A stretch of DNA of 13,638 nucleotides, taken from positions 1-13,638 of the forward strand of contig JBKPDW010000201.1 in the NCBI GenBank assembly GCA_046728115.1. The letters are read 5' to 3'. Positions 1 to 7,596 of the stretch are shown piece by piece. Every line of letters begins with the position of its first letter. Position 1 is the first letter of the stretch. The DNA comes from CAVSWN01 sp046728115. Its GTDB lineage: Bacteria; Acidobacteriota; Vicinamibacteria; Vicinamibacterales; CAVVIG01. The position numbers and the translations under genes were made by a program. The notes under the pieces were generated by a model. The model searched no databases, was not told where the DNA came from, and saw only the letters and a list, made by a program, of their open reading frames with translations.

Positions 1-217
1 GGTACTCCGGCAGCTTCACGTACTCGAAATGCGCCCACCCGGATGGATCGACGCTGACGGCGGTGCGCACGTAGACCTGGTGGTAGTCCTGGAACCCCTG
101 CGGGCCCATGTCGCGCCACCACTGGATGTATTTCGGCTGCCAGTGCTCGAGCGCCCGCTGCAGACGCTTGTTGCTGCTCAGATCGACGTTGTTTGGTATT
201 TTCTCGGCTGAAATCAC
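1..217 (-). CDS. boxB: benzoyl-CoA 2,3-epoxidase oxygenase subunit BoxB, N-terminal part
   Basis: Partial gene; only the first 72 codons are inside the window and the rest lies beyond the left edge. BoxB is the di-iron oxygenase component that, with the reductase BoxA, converts benzoyl-CoA to its 2,3-epoxide in the aerobic box pathway. The translation begins MISAEKIPNNVDL and continues with ALEHWQPKYIQWWRDMGP and VRTAVSVDPSGWAHFEYV, which I recognise as the conserved BoxB N-terminus. The start is GTG at 217-215: an in-frame TGA lies two codons upstream (223-221), so no earlier start is possible. No good Shine-Dalgarno sequence is visible. It lies 26 bases downstream of the boxC stop on the same strand, so it is almost certainly cotranscribed with boxC and probably depends on it for translation. 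Confidence 0.9.
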   Translation of the reverse strand, partial: MISAEKIPNNVDLSSNKRLQRALEHWQPKYIQWWRDMGPQGFQDYHQVYVRTAVSVDPSGWAHFEYVKLPEY

Positions 218-243
218 AGGTCACCACACTTCGGACTTCAGGG

Positions 244-1875
244 TTACGTACGTTTCCAATCAAACTCGGGCCTTCCCTGCTCTCCGTACGCCTTGAGCGC
301 GCCCTTTTCTCCCACGGCGTTGGGCCGCTGGAAAATCCAGTTCTGCCACGCCGTCAGGCGGCCGAAAATCTTCGTCTCCATGGTTTCCGGTCCGGCGAAG
401 CGAAGGTTCGCCTCGAGACCGGTCATTGCATCGGGCGAAAACGCGGTGCGCGCTTCGATAGCCAACCGCACTTCGTCATCCCAATCAATCTCGTCGGGCG
501 CGGCCGTGACGAGTCCCGCTTCTTCGGCCTCCGCCGCGTTGAACGGGCCGTCGTGCGCAAGCGCTGTTGCCACCTTCTGAGCGTCGGCGAGAAACCGCGT
601 CTGCATACGCGTCAGACCGTTGCTCATCGGAAGCGGCCCTCCGTTCATCGGCGACAACGCGATGATGTTCGCTTCGTCATCATCGTGCAGCATGTAGGAG
701 CGATCGGCCGCCAGCGCCAGTTCGAACAGCGATCCGCCGAACGCCGAACCCGGCTCGATCAGCGCAAAGAACGTGCGGGCGGTCAGGTCGAGGCGCTTGA
801 GCGTTCGTTTCATGAACAACACGATCTCGCGAACGAGCCAGTGCGATTGGTGCGCGATGAGCAGGTCGTCGAAGGCGAGCACTCTATTGATATCGCCTTC
901 CGTCCGAATCACAACGGTCCCGATTTCCGGTTCGTTCACGCGCAGCCGCAGCAGCGCATCGTCCAGCTCCCGAAACGCCCGAAGGGGCCAGAACTGATCG
1001 CCCGCTTCGACGATCCCGTCGGTCGACGCCGGTGGCGGATCCGCCGGCGCCTGGACCGTCAGCACGGCGGTCCGCTTGTCACGATTGAAGGCGATCGACA
1101 CTGCTGAGTAGCTGACGGCGCCGTCTGTAACAGTCGGTTCGAGCGGCGTCAGAGTGATTCCCGGTCCGGAAGCCGGGCGATCCGATTGAGCGGCCAGTTC
1201 GCGCGCACGTTTCTGAACGGCGTCCTTGAACTGACTCGTCGGATAGACGCGGTCCACAAGACCCCACTCGACGGCGCGTTTGCCTTTGACTCCCTCGACG
1301 AGCGTGCTGAAACAGTCGGCGAGATCGCGACGAACGCGGCGCTTGTCGACGACACGCGTCAAGCCGCCGGTGCCGGGCAGGACGCCAAGCAGCGGCGCCT
1401 CCGGCAAGCTCACGGCCGAGTTGCCATCGTCGACGAGCACGATTTCGTCGCACGCCAGAGCCAGCTCGTACCCGCCGCCAGCGCAGATACCGTTCAACGC
1501 GGCGAGAAACTTCAAGCCGGAGTGCGCACTGGCATCTTCGATGGCGAGGCGCGTTTCGTTCGTGAACTTGCAGAAGTTGACCTTGGCGCCGTGACTCGAT
1601 CCGCGCAGCATCATGATGTTGGCACCGGCGCAGAAGATTCGTTCCTTCAGAGACGTGATGACGACGGCGTGGACCTCGGGATGCTCGAACCGGATGCGTT
1701 GAATCGCGTCGGCGAGCTCGATGTCGACGCCCAGGTCGTAGGAGTTAAGCTTGAGTTTGTAGTTCGGCGAGAGGCCCGCCTCCTCCCGGACATCCATGGC
1801 CAGGGTCGCAACCGGGCCGTCGAACGACAGTTTCCAGTGCTGGTACCGGTCCGGGCCGGCGTCGAACGTGATCAT
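244..1875 (-). CDS. boxC: benzoyl-CoA-dihydrodiol lyase BoxC
   Basis: BoxC opens the ring of 2,3-epoxybenzoyl-CoA (dihydrodiol form) by hydrolysis, giving 3,4-didehydroadipyl-CoA semialdehyde and formate; it is cytoplasmic. The 543-residue product has the roughly 550-residue length of this family, about twice an ordinary enoyl-CoA hydratase. The N-terminal half is a typical crotonase domain, with FCAGANI at residues 81-87 and the CAGGGYELAL oxyanion-hole region at 131-140. A second, divergent crotonase-like stretch near the C-terminus contains AFGGSLFELALAAD. I chose ATG 1875 over the upstream in-frame TTG at 1896 because that TTG lies inside the operator and about at the predicted transcription start, which would leave it off or at the very end of the mRNA. 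boxB follows after 26 bases. Expression is probably repressed by the divergent TetR protein. The start has only a weak ribosome site. Confidence 0.94.
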   Translation of the reverse strand: MITFDAGPDRYQHWKLSFDGPVATLAMDVREEAGLSPNYKLKLNSYDLGVDIELADAIQRIRFEHPEVHAVVITSLKERIFCAGANIMMLRGSSHGAKVNFCKFTNETRLAIEDASAHSGLKFLAALNGICAGGGYELALACDEIVLVDDGNSAVSLPEAPLLGVLPGTGGLTRVVDKRRVRRDLADCFSTLVEGVKGKRAVEWGLVDRVYPTSQFKDAVQKRARELAAQSDRPASGPGITLTPLEPTVTDGAVSYSAVSIAFNRDKRTAVLTVQAPADPPPASTDGIVEAGDQFWPLRAFRELDDALLRLRVNEPEIGTVVIRTEGDINRVLAFDDLLIAHQSHWLVREIVLFMKRTLKRLDLTARTFFALIEPGSAFGGSLFELALAADRSYMLHDDDEANIIALSPMNGGPLPMSNGLTRMQTRFLADAQKVATALAHDGPFNAAEAEEAGLVTAAPDEIDWDDEVRLAIEARTAFSPDAMTGLEANLRFAGPETMETKIFGRLTAWQNWIFQRPNAVGEKGALKAYGEQGRPEFDWKRT

Positions 1876-1904
1876 TGAAATTGAACGCTCGTTCAAACTA
1901 CTTT
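1875..1904 (+). promoter_or_regulatory. predicted promoter of the TetR-family gene
   Basis: TTGAAA at 1875-1880 (five of six bases of the -35 consensus) and TACTTT at 1899-1904 (TAnnnT core) are separated by 18 bases. The spacer contains the whole inverted-repeat operator. Transcription would start near 1911, the GTG start codon itself, so the mRNA may be leaderless; the AGGG at 1905-1908 is too close to the GTG to act as a normal ribosome site. The -10 match is modest, so this is a prediction only. Confidence 0.4.
1881..1896. promoter_or_regulatory. TetR-type operator (inverted repeat TTGAACG-N2-CGTTCAA)
   Basis: TTGAACGCTCGTTCAA is a perfect 7-base inverted repeat around a 2-base centre. 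The GAACG-N2-CGTTC pattern is common among operators of TetR-family regulators, especially those of acyl-CoA and fatty-acid metabolism, and such regulators usually bind a site beside their own gene. It fills the spacer of the predicted tetR promoter and covers the predicted boxC transcription start, so binding should block both directions. I found no second perfect copy elsewhere in the window. Confidence 0.72.
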
Positions 1905-1929
1905 AGGGCTGTGCCGCCGACCGAGTCAA
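1900..1929 (-). promoter_or_regulatory. predicted boxC-boxB promoter
   Basis: Reading the minus strand, TTGACT at 1929-1924 matches the -35 consensus at five of six bases. It is followed after 18 bases by TAAAGT at 1905-1900, which keeps the TAnnnT core of a -10 box. Transcription would start about 1893-1894, inside the inverted-repeat operator, leaving a leader of roughly 18 bases before the boxC ATG. Much of this promoter overlaps the 5' end of the tetR coding region. Confidence 0.5.
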
Positions 1930-2567
1930 CCACAGATGCGCGACCGACGGGATCGAAATCGAGCAGGCGCCGCGCCCGCCGGCCGCGCAACGCCAATCCT
2001 CACGCATCCACGCGGATAGACATCCTGAAAAGCGCGGCAAAAGCGTTTCGACGGCTGGGCTACCACGGTGCCACGGTCGAGCAAATCGCAGCTGCGCTTC
2101 ATATGAAGAAGGGCAACCTCTACTACTACTTCAAGAACAAGGAGGAAATGCTGTTTGCGTGCCATCAGTACTCGCTCGATCGCCTGATGCAGCTGCTCGA
2201 CCAGGTTGAACACAGCGGTGTGGAGGCCGACGCCAAACTGAGGCGCCTGATCGTCGCGTTCGTGCACACGATTCTCGACGAGCTGCATGGCACGGCGCTC
2301 TTTCTGGATCTCGAGGCGCTGTCGCCGCCGCATCTGAAAGCCGTGATCGTGCGCCGCGATCAGTTCGAGCGTGGCGTTCGCAAGGTGCTGCTGGAAGGAA
2401 TGAACGACGGAACATTCACGCGCGGCGATCCCAAGCTCCTCGCCTTTGCGCTATTCGGCGCCGTGAACTGGATTCCGCGGTGGTACAACCCGGCTGGACC
2501 GGCGACCTCCGAGGAGATCGCCGATCGCTTCGCCGATTTTCTGATCGCCGGCCTGCGCCGTTGCTGA
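1911..2567 (+). CDS. TetR/AcrR-family repressor, probable regulator of the box genes
   Basis: The 218-residue product has a clear TetR DNA-binding domain at about residues 33-80. The recognition region GATVEQIAAALHMKKGNLYYYFKNKEEML holds the family's typical AxH(M)KKGNLYYYFxNKEEL signature. The C-terminal part, with FGAVNWIPRWYNPAGPATSEEIADRF, resembles TetR regulators that sense CoA thioesters, such as the KstR2-like group. That resemblance is from memory and the ligand is inferred; benzoyl-CoA or a later box intermediate would be logical. Residues 16-26 form a very basic extension ahead of the helix-turn-helix. GTG 1911 is chosen because the only other upstream in-frame starts (TTG 1875 and TTG 1881) lie in the promoter and operator. 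Known box clusters in Proteobacteria are controlled by BoxR, an XRE domain fused to a shikimate-kinase-like domain, so a TetR protein here would be a different solution. It ends 17 bases before the convergent stop at 2585. Confidence 0.88.
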   Translation: MPPTESTTDARPTGSKSSRRRARRPRNANPHASTRIDILKSAAKAFRRLGYHGATVEQIAAALHMKKGNLYYYFKNKEEMLFACHQYSLDRLMQLLDQVEHSGVEADAKLRRLIVAFVHTILDELHGTALFLDLEALSPPHLKAVIVRRDQFERGVRKVLLEGMNDGTFTRGDPKLLAFALFGAVNWIPRWYNPAGPATSEEIADRFADFLIAGLRRC

Positions 2568-2584
2568 ACGGCGAGGCGGTCGAT

Positions 2585-4831
2585 CTACCGTTTCGGGCCT
2601 TTACATTTCACCGTCACGCTGACCTGAGCCGACGAACCAGCTCCCGCGTCGCTGGTGAATGTTGCGTGGTTAGGCAACGTGGTGCACGTCTGGTTGGTCG
2701 TCGGGCTGGTCACGTGCACCGACGTGTTGGTTGCCGCGTCGAGAGTTCCTGGGCCGAACGTCAGAACCTGGTTACCGACTGATCCAGTCAGCGACCAGCC
2801 GCCGCTCTGCGAGGCGATTGACCAGTTGACGCCTGACGCCGGCGGCAAGTCGTCATTGACGCTCACGTTCGACGCAGCGCCTCCCGCGTTGGACAATGTG
2901 ATCGTGAAGCCAGCTCGTGACCCGCTGTTGACGTTTGGCGCGTCCGCCGTTTTCGTGATCGACAGAGATGGCGGGGCAGGCGTGAGCGACGCATCGAGGA
3001 TCGTCGTCAATGCGCTATCGATGTGAGCATCGAGGGTCTTGCTCACGAAACCGGACGCAGAGAACGTCACACTGTAATCGCCGGGCGCGAGACTGAGCGT
3101 GTACTGGCCTGAACCGTTGGTTGTGGTCGACGGTCCTCCTGCGACCTGCACCAGTGCACCGCCGATTGCGGTGGAGCTCGAGTTGGTTACCGTGCCCGTC
3201 AGCGTGCCGGGCGCAACCGCATTGCAATCGGAAAATTTGAACGTGCCGATGCGCGTGCGCCAGTTGAAGCTGGCCGTCGTCGAGTAGTACTCATTCGTGT
3301 ACCAGAATGTGCAGTCGTCCACAGGATCGACGGTTAATGCGCTGTAGTCGCCCCATCGACTGCTCGTGCCTGTCTGACTGCCGGTACCCGCAAGAAGCGT
3401 TGTCTCACCGCCGAGCGTGTTGATGGGATCGGCAGCCAGACGGCCCGCGTAGCGGATCTGCGGCTTCAAGGTACTGCTCGACGCGCTGAAGCCGACGGCC
3501 AGGTTCCCGTTCTTGTCCATCGCCGCGCTGCCCATCCACCGCCAGGTGCTGTCCGGCCGATAGCTGCTCTCCTGAAACGTGGTTGGCGTGCCCGTCGTGA
3601 TATTCCGGATCTCGACCCATCGGACGCCGGCCCCACTGTTCGCATTGACCGTGTAGTTGGTCACGATTGAATCGTGATCGCCAAAGTTGCGATACGCGGC
3701 ACGGAACATCAGACGATCGCCGATGCCATCTACCTTGTAGAGTGTGCCCGACTGCGGCACGCAGCTGCGTGTGGTCGGACAGAGTTCGACGAATCCTGCC
3801 GCAGTTGGCGATGGCACAACCGGCAAGAAAGTCGAGTTGCCTGGCGTGTCGAAATCGACGTGGAACTGCCACATCTCGTACTGGCCGCCGCTCGGAAATT
3901 CGATGAACGTGTTCGGCGCTCCGTCTGGCGGCGGTGTGCTGCCATCCAGGTCGGAGGGCAGGTACGATTCTTCGCTCGATCCGCCGGTAATACCCGTCGT
4001 CACGAACGTCGCGGTCTGACCAGCCAGCATTTTGGTGCGATCGAAGGCGAAGGGCTGCGGACCCAGGAACGCGGTGCCCGCCGAGTTGAAGACGTTCATG
4101 CTCATGTAGTACGCGTCGGGCCATACACCGAGCTTCGGGTAATCGAAAAAGTTCGATCCAAGATGAAAACCGTACCGATAGTACGACCCGGTCGCATCAC
4201 TGGTTGTGGAGACGGCGACGCACTCGTCGGTTGGCACCGACACGCCCGCGAACTGGCTGATCACCCAGCGGCCGGCCAACTGATCGTACAGAACGACAGG
4301 ATCGCCAAAACCGTTGGTCTCACAGACACCGCCGAATCCATTCCAGAGCGTCGATATGCCGCGCGGTGAGAGTGTCGTCGCGCCAGACGCCTTGTCGAAA
4401 ACCGCAAGTCCCTCATTCACGATCTGCACGTATTGCGTGCCGCCCACCGCTCCATTCGTATCAGGCGGCGCGCAGTTGCAGGCCACGCCCGGAAAACCGA
4501 TGCCATCGAAGTTCAGGCCTGCCGTGAATGATGCCGCCTGAGCAGACACGTCAGCAGTGCTCTGGATCACGGGATCTGGTTCGTTCTTATGCTGGCTGGT
4601 TCGTCGCGGATTCAGGTTCGCTTCGTGTTCCTTCTTGCCCACATAAGGCTTCGGCGGGATGTCTCGCAGTGCGGGCGACACGTCGTGCCGGACATCCCGG
4701 CCGAATCTGACGCCGTGATCCTCACCTTGCGCCGACTGGGCCCTGCCGGCGGCTCCCTGTGAAAGAGTGACGGCACCAATACACAGCGCAAACAAAACTT
4801 CCCGTGTCCGTTTGTGCATCAACAAGTTCAT
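2585..4831 (-). CDS. secreted multidomain protein with carboxypeptidase-regulatory-like and DUF11 domains
   Basis: A 748-residue exported protein of unknown function. The first ~32 residues form a signal peptide: a basic start (HKRTR), a hydrophobic stretch EVLFALCIGAVTL, and a likely cleavage after GRAQS or a nearby Ala. Residues about 100-535 form one large domain with repeated Trp/Tyr-rich motifs (DPVVLYDQLAGRWVISQF at 177-194, PKLGVWPDAYYMS at 232-244, SRWGDYSALTVDP at 491-503) that look like a beta-propeller, and several cysteines suited to disulfides. Residues ~541-615 (GTLTGTVTNSSSTAIGGALV onward) are a carboxypeptidase-regulatory-like beta-sandwich. Residues ~621-743 (SLSITKTADAPNVNSG onward) are a DUF11 domain. 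There is no LPXTG or clear C-terminal sorting signal. The start could instead be the ATG at 4819; AGGGA directly abuts the 4831 ATG, so neither spacing is ideal. The function is not known; an extracellular adhesin or binding role is only a guess. Confidence 0.85.
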   Translation of the reverse strand: MNLLMHKRTREVLFALCIGAVTLSQGAAGRAQSAQGEDHGVRFGRDVRHDVSPALRDIPPKPYVGKKEHEANLNPRRTSQHKNEPDPVIQSTADVSAQAASFTAGLNFDGIGFPGVACNCAPPDTNGAVGGTQYVQIVNEGLAVFDKASGATTLSPRGISTLWNGFGGVCETNGFGDPVVLYDQLAGRWVISQFAGVSVPTDECVAVSTTSDATGSYYRYGFHLGSNFFDYPKLGVWPDAYYMSMNVFNSAGTAFLGPQPFAFDRTKMLAGQTATFVTTGITGGSSEESYLPSDLDGSTPPPDGAPNTFIEFPSGGQYEMWQFHVDFDTPGNSTFLPVVPSPTAAGFVELCPTTRSCVPQSGTLYKVDGIGDRLMFRAAYRNFGDHDSIVTNYTVNANSGAGVRWVEIRNITTGTPTTFQESSYRPDSTWRWMGSAAMDKNGNLAVGFSASSSTLKPQIRYAGRLAADPINTLGGETTLLAGTGSQTGTSSRWGDYSALTVDPVDDCTFWYTNEYYSTTASFNWRTRIGTFKFSDCNAVAPGTLTGTVTNSSSTAIGGALVQVAGGPSTTTNGSGQYTLSLAPGDYSVTFSASGFVSKTLDAHIDSALTTILDASLTPAPPSLSITKTADAPNVNSGSRAGFTITLSNAGGAASNVSVNDDLPPASGVNWSIASQSGGWSLTGSVGNQVLTFGPGTLDAATNTSVHVTSPTTNQTCTTLPNHATFTSDAGAGSSAQVSVTVKCKGPKR

Positions 4832-4843
4832 TCCCTGCTTTCT

Positions 4844-4861
4844 CGTCTCGGCACCGAGACG
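4844..4861. promoter_or_regulatory. 18-base perfect inverted repeat upstream of the secreted-protein gene
   Basis: CGTCTCGG-CA-CCGAGACG has two perfect 8-base arms around a 2-base centre and ends 12 bases before the secreted protein's start codon at 4831. It could be an operator (same arm-N2-arm geometry as the boxC/tetR site, different sequence) or fold in the mRNA leader as a 7-base-pair stem with a 4-base loop that affects translation. It is not followed by a T-run on either strand, so it is not a standard terminator. Confidence 0.55.
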
Positions 4862-5037
4862 CAGACGCGTACCGAGCGGGTGTCAGTCGCATTTAGCTCT
4901 GATGTTGTTGAATCGCTGGAGCCAAGTACGGCGCGCGGTAATCCTTGCACGGAACAGACGAAGCGTTTCATCAGGACTGCACAAAGAATTGCAACTAACA
5001 GAAATGTAATGAGCGAGGTGCGAAAGGATACAGATCG
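4862..5037. other. intergenic stretch, no gene seen
   Basis: This lies between the permease stop and the secreted-protein leader, both on the minus strand. It is slightly richer in A and T than its surroundings. Apart from the inverted repeat at its left edge I see no convincing gene, terminator hairpin or strong promoter. Short open frames here on either strand lack a ribosome site and recognisable content. Confidence 0.5.
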
Positions 5038-7446
5038 CTAGGACTGACGCAGGGTTTGAATCGGATTGAGCCGAACGATTCGCATGGCAGGGACGAGCGT
5101 CGCGACGCACGCGACGGTGAAGACGAGAGCGCCGGCAACCGCAAACGTGAATGAATCTCCGACCGACACGCCCCAGACGACATGTTCCATCGCCCGCGCC
5201 ACGAGCCGTGCAGCCACAAGGCCGACGACGACACCAACGACTGCAAGCGCGAAACCCGGAGCCGCGGCCACGCGCACGGCCTGGCCGGCTGTCGCGCCGA
5301 GGGCGAGGCGGATGCCGAGTTCACGGCGTCGCTCCTCGACGGCGCTGGCCACGAGAGCGTAGAGTCCTACGGCGGCCAGCGAGAGCGCGAGGACAGCGAA
5401 CGCAGTGAGCAAGAGGGTCTGCGCGCGCTCGGTGGCCATCGCTTCGCCGCGGACTTCCTGCAGCGTTCGGAGTTTCGCGAGCGGCAGCAACGGATCGACC
5501 GACTGGAGGGCCCGCTCGATTCCCGCTGCAATGCCCGACTGCGGTCCGCTGGCGCGCAGGAACCAGCTCGGCGAAAACCAGGTGTGAACCATCGTGAAAA
5601 ATTCGGAGCTGACCTGCGCGGCAGGCACGTACGCGGCGGGCGCCGCACCGATCGGGCCGAAGTTGCCGAACGCGACCTTGGTCTGGATATCGGCGACGAC
5701 GCCCACCACCGTTCGAGGCGGGTTTCCCGCAAACTGACGTCCTACGGGATCCCGATCGGACGAATACCGGCGCACGAAGGCTTCGTTGACGATCACCACA
5801 GGTGCCGCATCGGCACTGTCGGCCTCGCTGAACACGCGGCCGCGCTTCACGGGAACGCGCAGCGTGTCGAAGTACGCCGGCGTGACATACGTCATGTTGA
5901 TGGTCTGGGACTGCGAGTCGCCGATCCAGCGGAAACCGGTGTTCAAGGCGCGTTCGTACGGCAGCGTCAACGCCGCCGCCGCGTTCTCCACGCCTGAAAG
6001 CTCGCGCATCCTGGCGAGCGTTCGCTCGAACAGCTGCGTGACGCGTTCTTTCGACGCGTATCGCGCGTCCTGCAACGAGACGGTCGCCGAGACCACGTTC
6101 GTGCCATCGAAGCCTGGATGCTGCCGCAGCAGATGATCGAATGTGCGCAGGAGCAATCCCGCGCCCACGAGCAGCACGACGCCAAGCGCCACCTCGACGC
6201 CCACCATTGCGCGCCGCGGCCAACTGCGCGCCGCGCCGGCAATTGTCGTCGCCCCAGCATCGACGAGCGTGCTGCGGAGATCGACGCGGCTCGCCTGGAG
6301 GGCGGGAATCAAGCCGAACACGACGCTCGTTGCAAGCGCGACGAGGCCGGTAACGATCAGCACCCTCATGTCGAGGTTCACATCGTTCGCCAGACCGAAC
6401 GCATCACGCAGCAGGACCGTCGATGCTTTCGTGCCTGCATAGCCGATCGCCAGGCCCGCGGCGCCGCCCATCGCCGCGAGAACAAGGCTCTCGGTCAGCA
6501 GCTGCCGCACGATTGTCGCGCGGCCGCCGCCGAGGGCGATGCGCGTAGCGATCTCCGGCGCGCGCGACATGCCCCGCGCCATCAGCAGACCGGCGATGTT
6601 GACGCATCCGATGACGAGCACGATGCAGACCGCGCTCCACAGAATCAGAATCGGATCCCGCACATCGGCGGTTTCGGCACGTTGCAGCGGGATGACACGC
6701 AAGTGCGCACGATTCTGCGGCGACCGATAGAGGTCGTCCATGGCGGGCTGGCCGGCGCCCGCGATTTCCGCGTCCGCCTGCGGCCACGTCACGCCGGGCC
6801 GGAGTCTCGCGACGATGCCGTAGTTCTGCCCGCCGCCTTCACCGCGCCGCGACGGCCGCAGCGGTGTCCAGACGTCCACCGGCGATCCGCTCGTGAAACC
6901 CGCGGGCATGACGCCGACGACGGCGTGTGGCTCACCGCGCAGGGTGATCGCGCGCCCGATCAGCCTCGCGTCAGCGCCAAGGCGGATCCATAGGTTGTGG
7001 CTGAGGATTACCAGTGCCGGACCGCCCTCCCGATCCTCGTCCGGCGTGAATTCGCGTCCACGCGCGGGGGCGACACCCAAGACTCGAAAGAAACCCGCAG
7101 ACACGCGCTGTTGCTGCACGTTCTGCGGCTGCCCGCCCGCAACGAGGTTGACGCCCATGCCCACACCTGCCACAACGGCCAGGTCAGCGGATCTGAGGCG
7201 ATCGCGTAACACCTCCCACGTTCCGCCCGTCTGTCCCATCTCGTCGTCGCCACGACGATCGAAGTGGGTCACCACTTGCGCGAGCCGTTCAGGCTCGGGA
7301 TACGGCAGCGGCCTCAACAGGATGCGATCGACGACCGTGTAGATGGCGGTATTGGCGCCAATACACAACGCCAACGTAAGGATGGAGATGATTGCGAAGG
7401 CTGGGCTCTTGATCAGAATGCGGACGGCGTAGCGGAGGTCGCGCAT
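5038..7446 (-). CDS. ADOP-type duplicated orphan ABC permease (MacB/FtsX family)
   Basis: An 802-residue inner-membrane protein made of two MacB/FtsX-like units in tandem. Unit 1: transmembrane segment at ~14-34, periplasmic MacB core to ~255, then helices at ~266-288, 315-337 and 363-382. Unit 2: helix ~413-433, periplasmic core to ~660, then helices ~675-700, 729-749 and 766-786. Each unit has the cytoplasmic FtsX signature (EIATRIALGGGRATI at ~298-312; ELGIRLALGATAGQA at ~709-723). The N-terminus MRDLRYAVRILIKSPAF is typical of the acidobacterial duplicated orphan permease (ADOP) family, usually about 800 residues. As the family name implies, no ATPase gene lies beside it, so its energy source and substrate are unknown; related MacB/FtsX proteins act in efflux or lipoprotein and envelope mechanotransmission. 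The ATG at 7446 has AAGGG five to six bases upstream. It appears to form its own unit between the two box gene groups. Confidence 0.93.
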   Translation of the reverse strand: MRDLRYAVRILIKSPAFAIISILTLALCIGANTAIYTVVDRILLRPLPYPEPERLAQVVTHFDRRGDDEMGQTGGTWEVLRDRLRSADLAVVAGVGMGVNLVAGGQPQNVQQQRVSAGFFRVLGVAPARGREFTPDEDREGGPALVILSHNLWIRLGADARLIGRAITLRGEPHAVVGVMPAGFTSGSPVDVWTPLRPSRRGEGGGQNYGIVARLRPGVTWPQADAEIAGAGQPAMDDLYRSPQNRAHLRVIPLQRAETADVRDPILILWSAVCIVLVIGCVNIAGLLMARGMSRAPEIATRIALGGGRATIVRQLLTESLVLAAMGGAAGLAIGYAGTKASTVLLRDAFGLANDVNLDMRVLIVTGLVALATSVVFGLIPALQASRVDLRSTLVDAGATTIAGAARSWPRRAMVGVEVALGVVLLVGAGLLLRTFDHLLRQHPGFDGTNVVSATVSLQDARYASKERVTQLFERTLARMRELSGVENAAAALTLPYERALNTGFRWIGDSQSQTINMTYVTPAYFDTLRVPVKRGRVFSEADSADAAPVVIVNEAFVRRYSSDRDPVGRQFAGNPPRTVVGVVADIQTKVAFGNFGPIGAAPAAYVPAAQVSSEFFTMVHTWFSPSWFLRASGPQSGIAAGIERALQSVDPLLPLAKLRTLQEVRGEAMATERAQTLLLTAFAVLALSLAAVGLYALVASAVEERRRELGIRLALGATAGQAVRVAAAPGFALAVVGVVVGLVAARLVARAMEHVVWGVSVGDSFTFAVAGALVFTVACVATLVPAMRIVRLNPIQTLRQS

Positions 7447-7545
7447 ATGACCCTTAGACGGATGCAGCGGACATGACGTTGGCGCAGGTTATGTTCGGCG
7501 TGAACTCGCCACTACAGGGAACATGGTCGGACGCGGGTTATCGAT

Positions 7546-7569
7546 CCGAGGTCAGCCTTCTTTCCTCGG
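7546..7569. terminator. hairpin downstream of benzoate-CoA ligase, possible terminator
   Basis: CCGAGG at 7546-7551 and CCTCGG at 7564-7569 form a perfect 6-base-pair GC-rich stem with a 12-base loop, 27 bases after the ligase stop. Neither strand shows a T-run directly after it (the minus strand continues ATCGATAACC), so it is not a classic intrinsic terminator and may only slow or attenuate transcription into the permease gene. Confidence 0.25.
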
Positions 7570-7596
7570 CATCATTCGTGGTGGAGACGTGTTCCG

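Noticed and set aside
193..1107. 304-codon open frame on the plus strand opposite boxC
   Set aside because: Shadow of boxC; no domain or start signal.
1876..1896. TTG start giving BoxC seven extra residues
   Set aside because: The TTG is the edge of the operator and at or before the predicted transcription start; ATG 1875 gives the expected N-terminus.
2560..2605. Intrinsic terminator between the convergent TetR and secreted-protein genes
   Set aside because: Only a 5-base match (AACGG/CCGTT) with a 16-base loop and no T-run; too weak to call.
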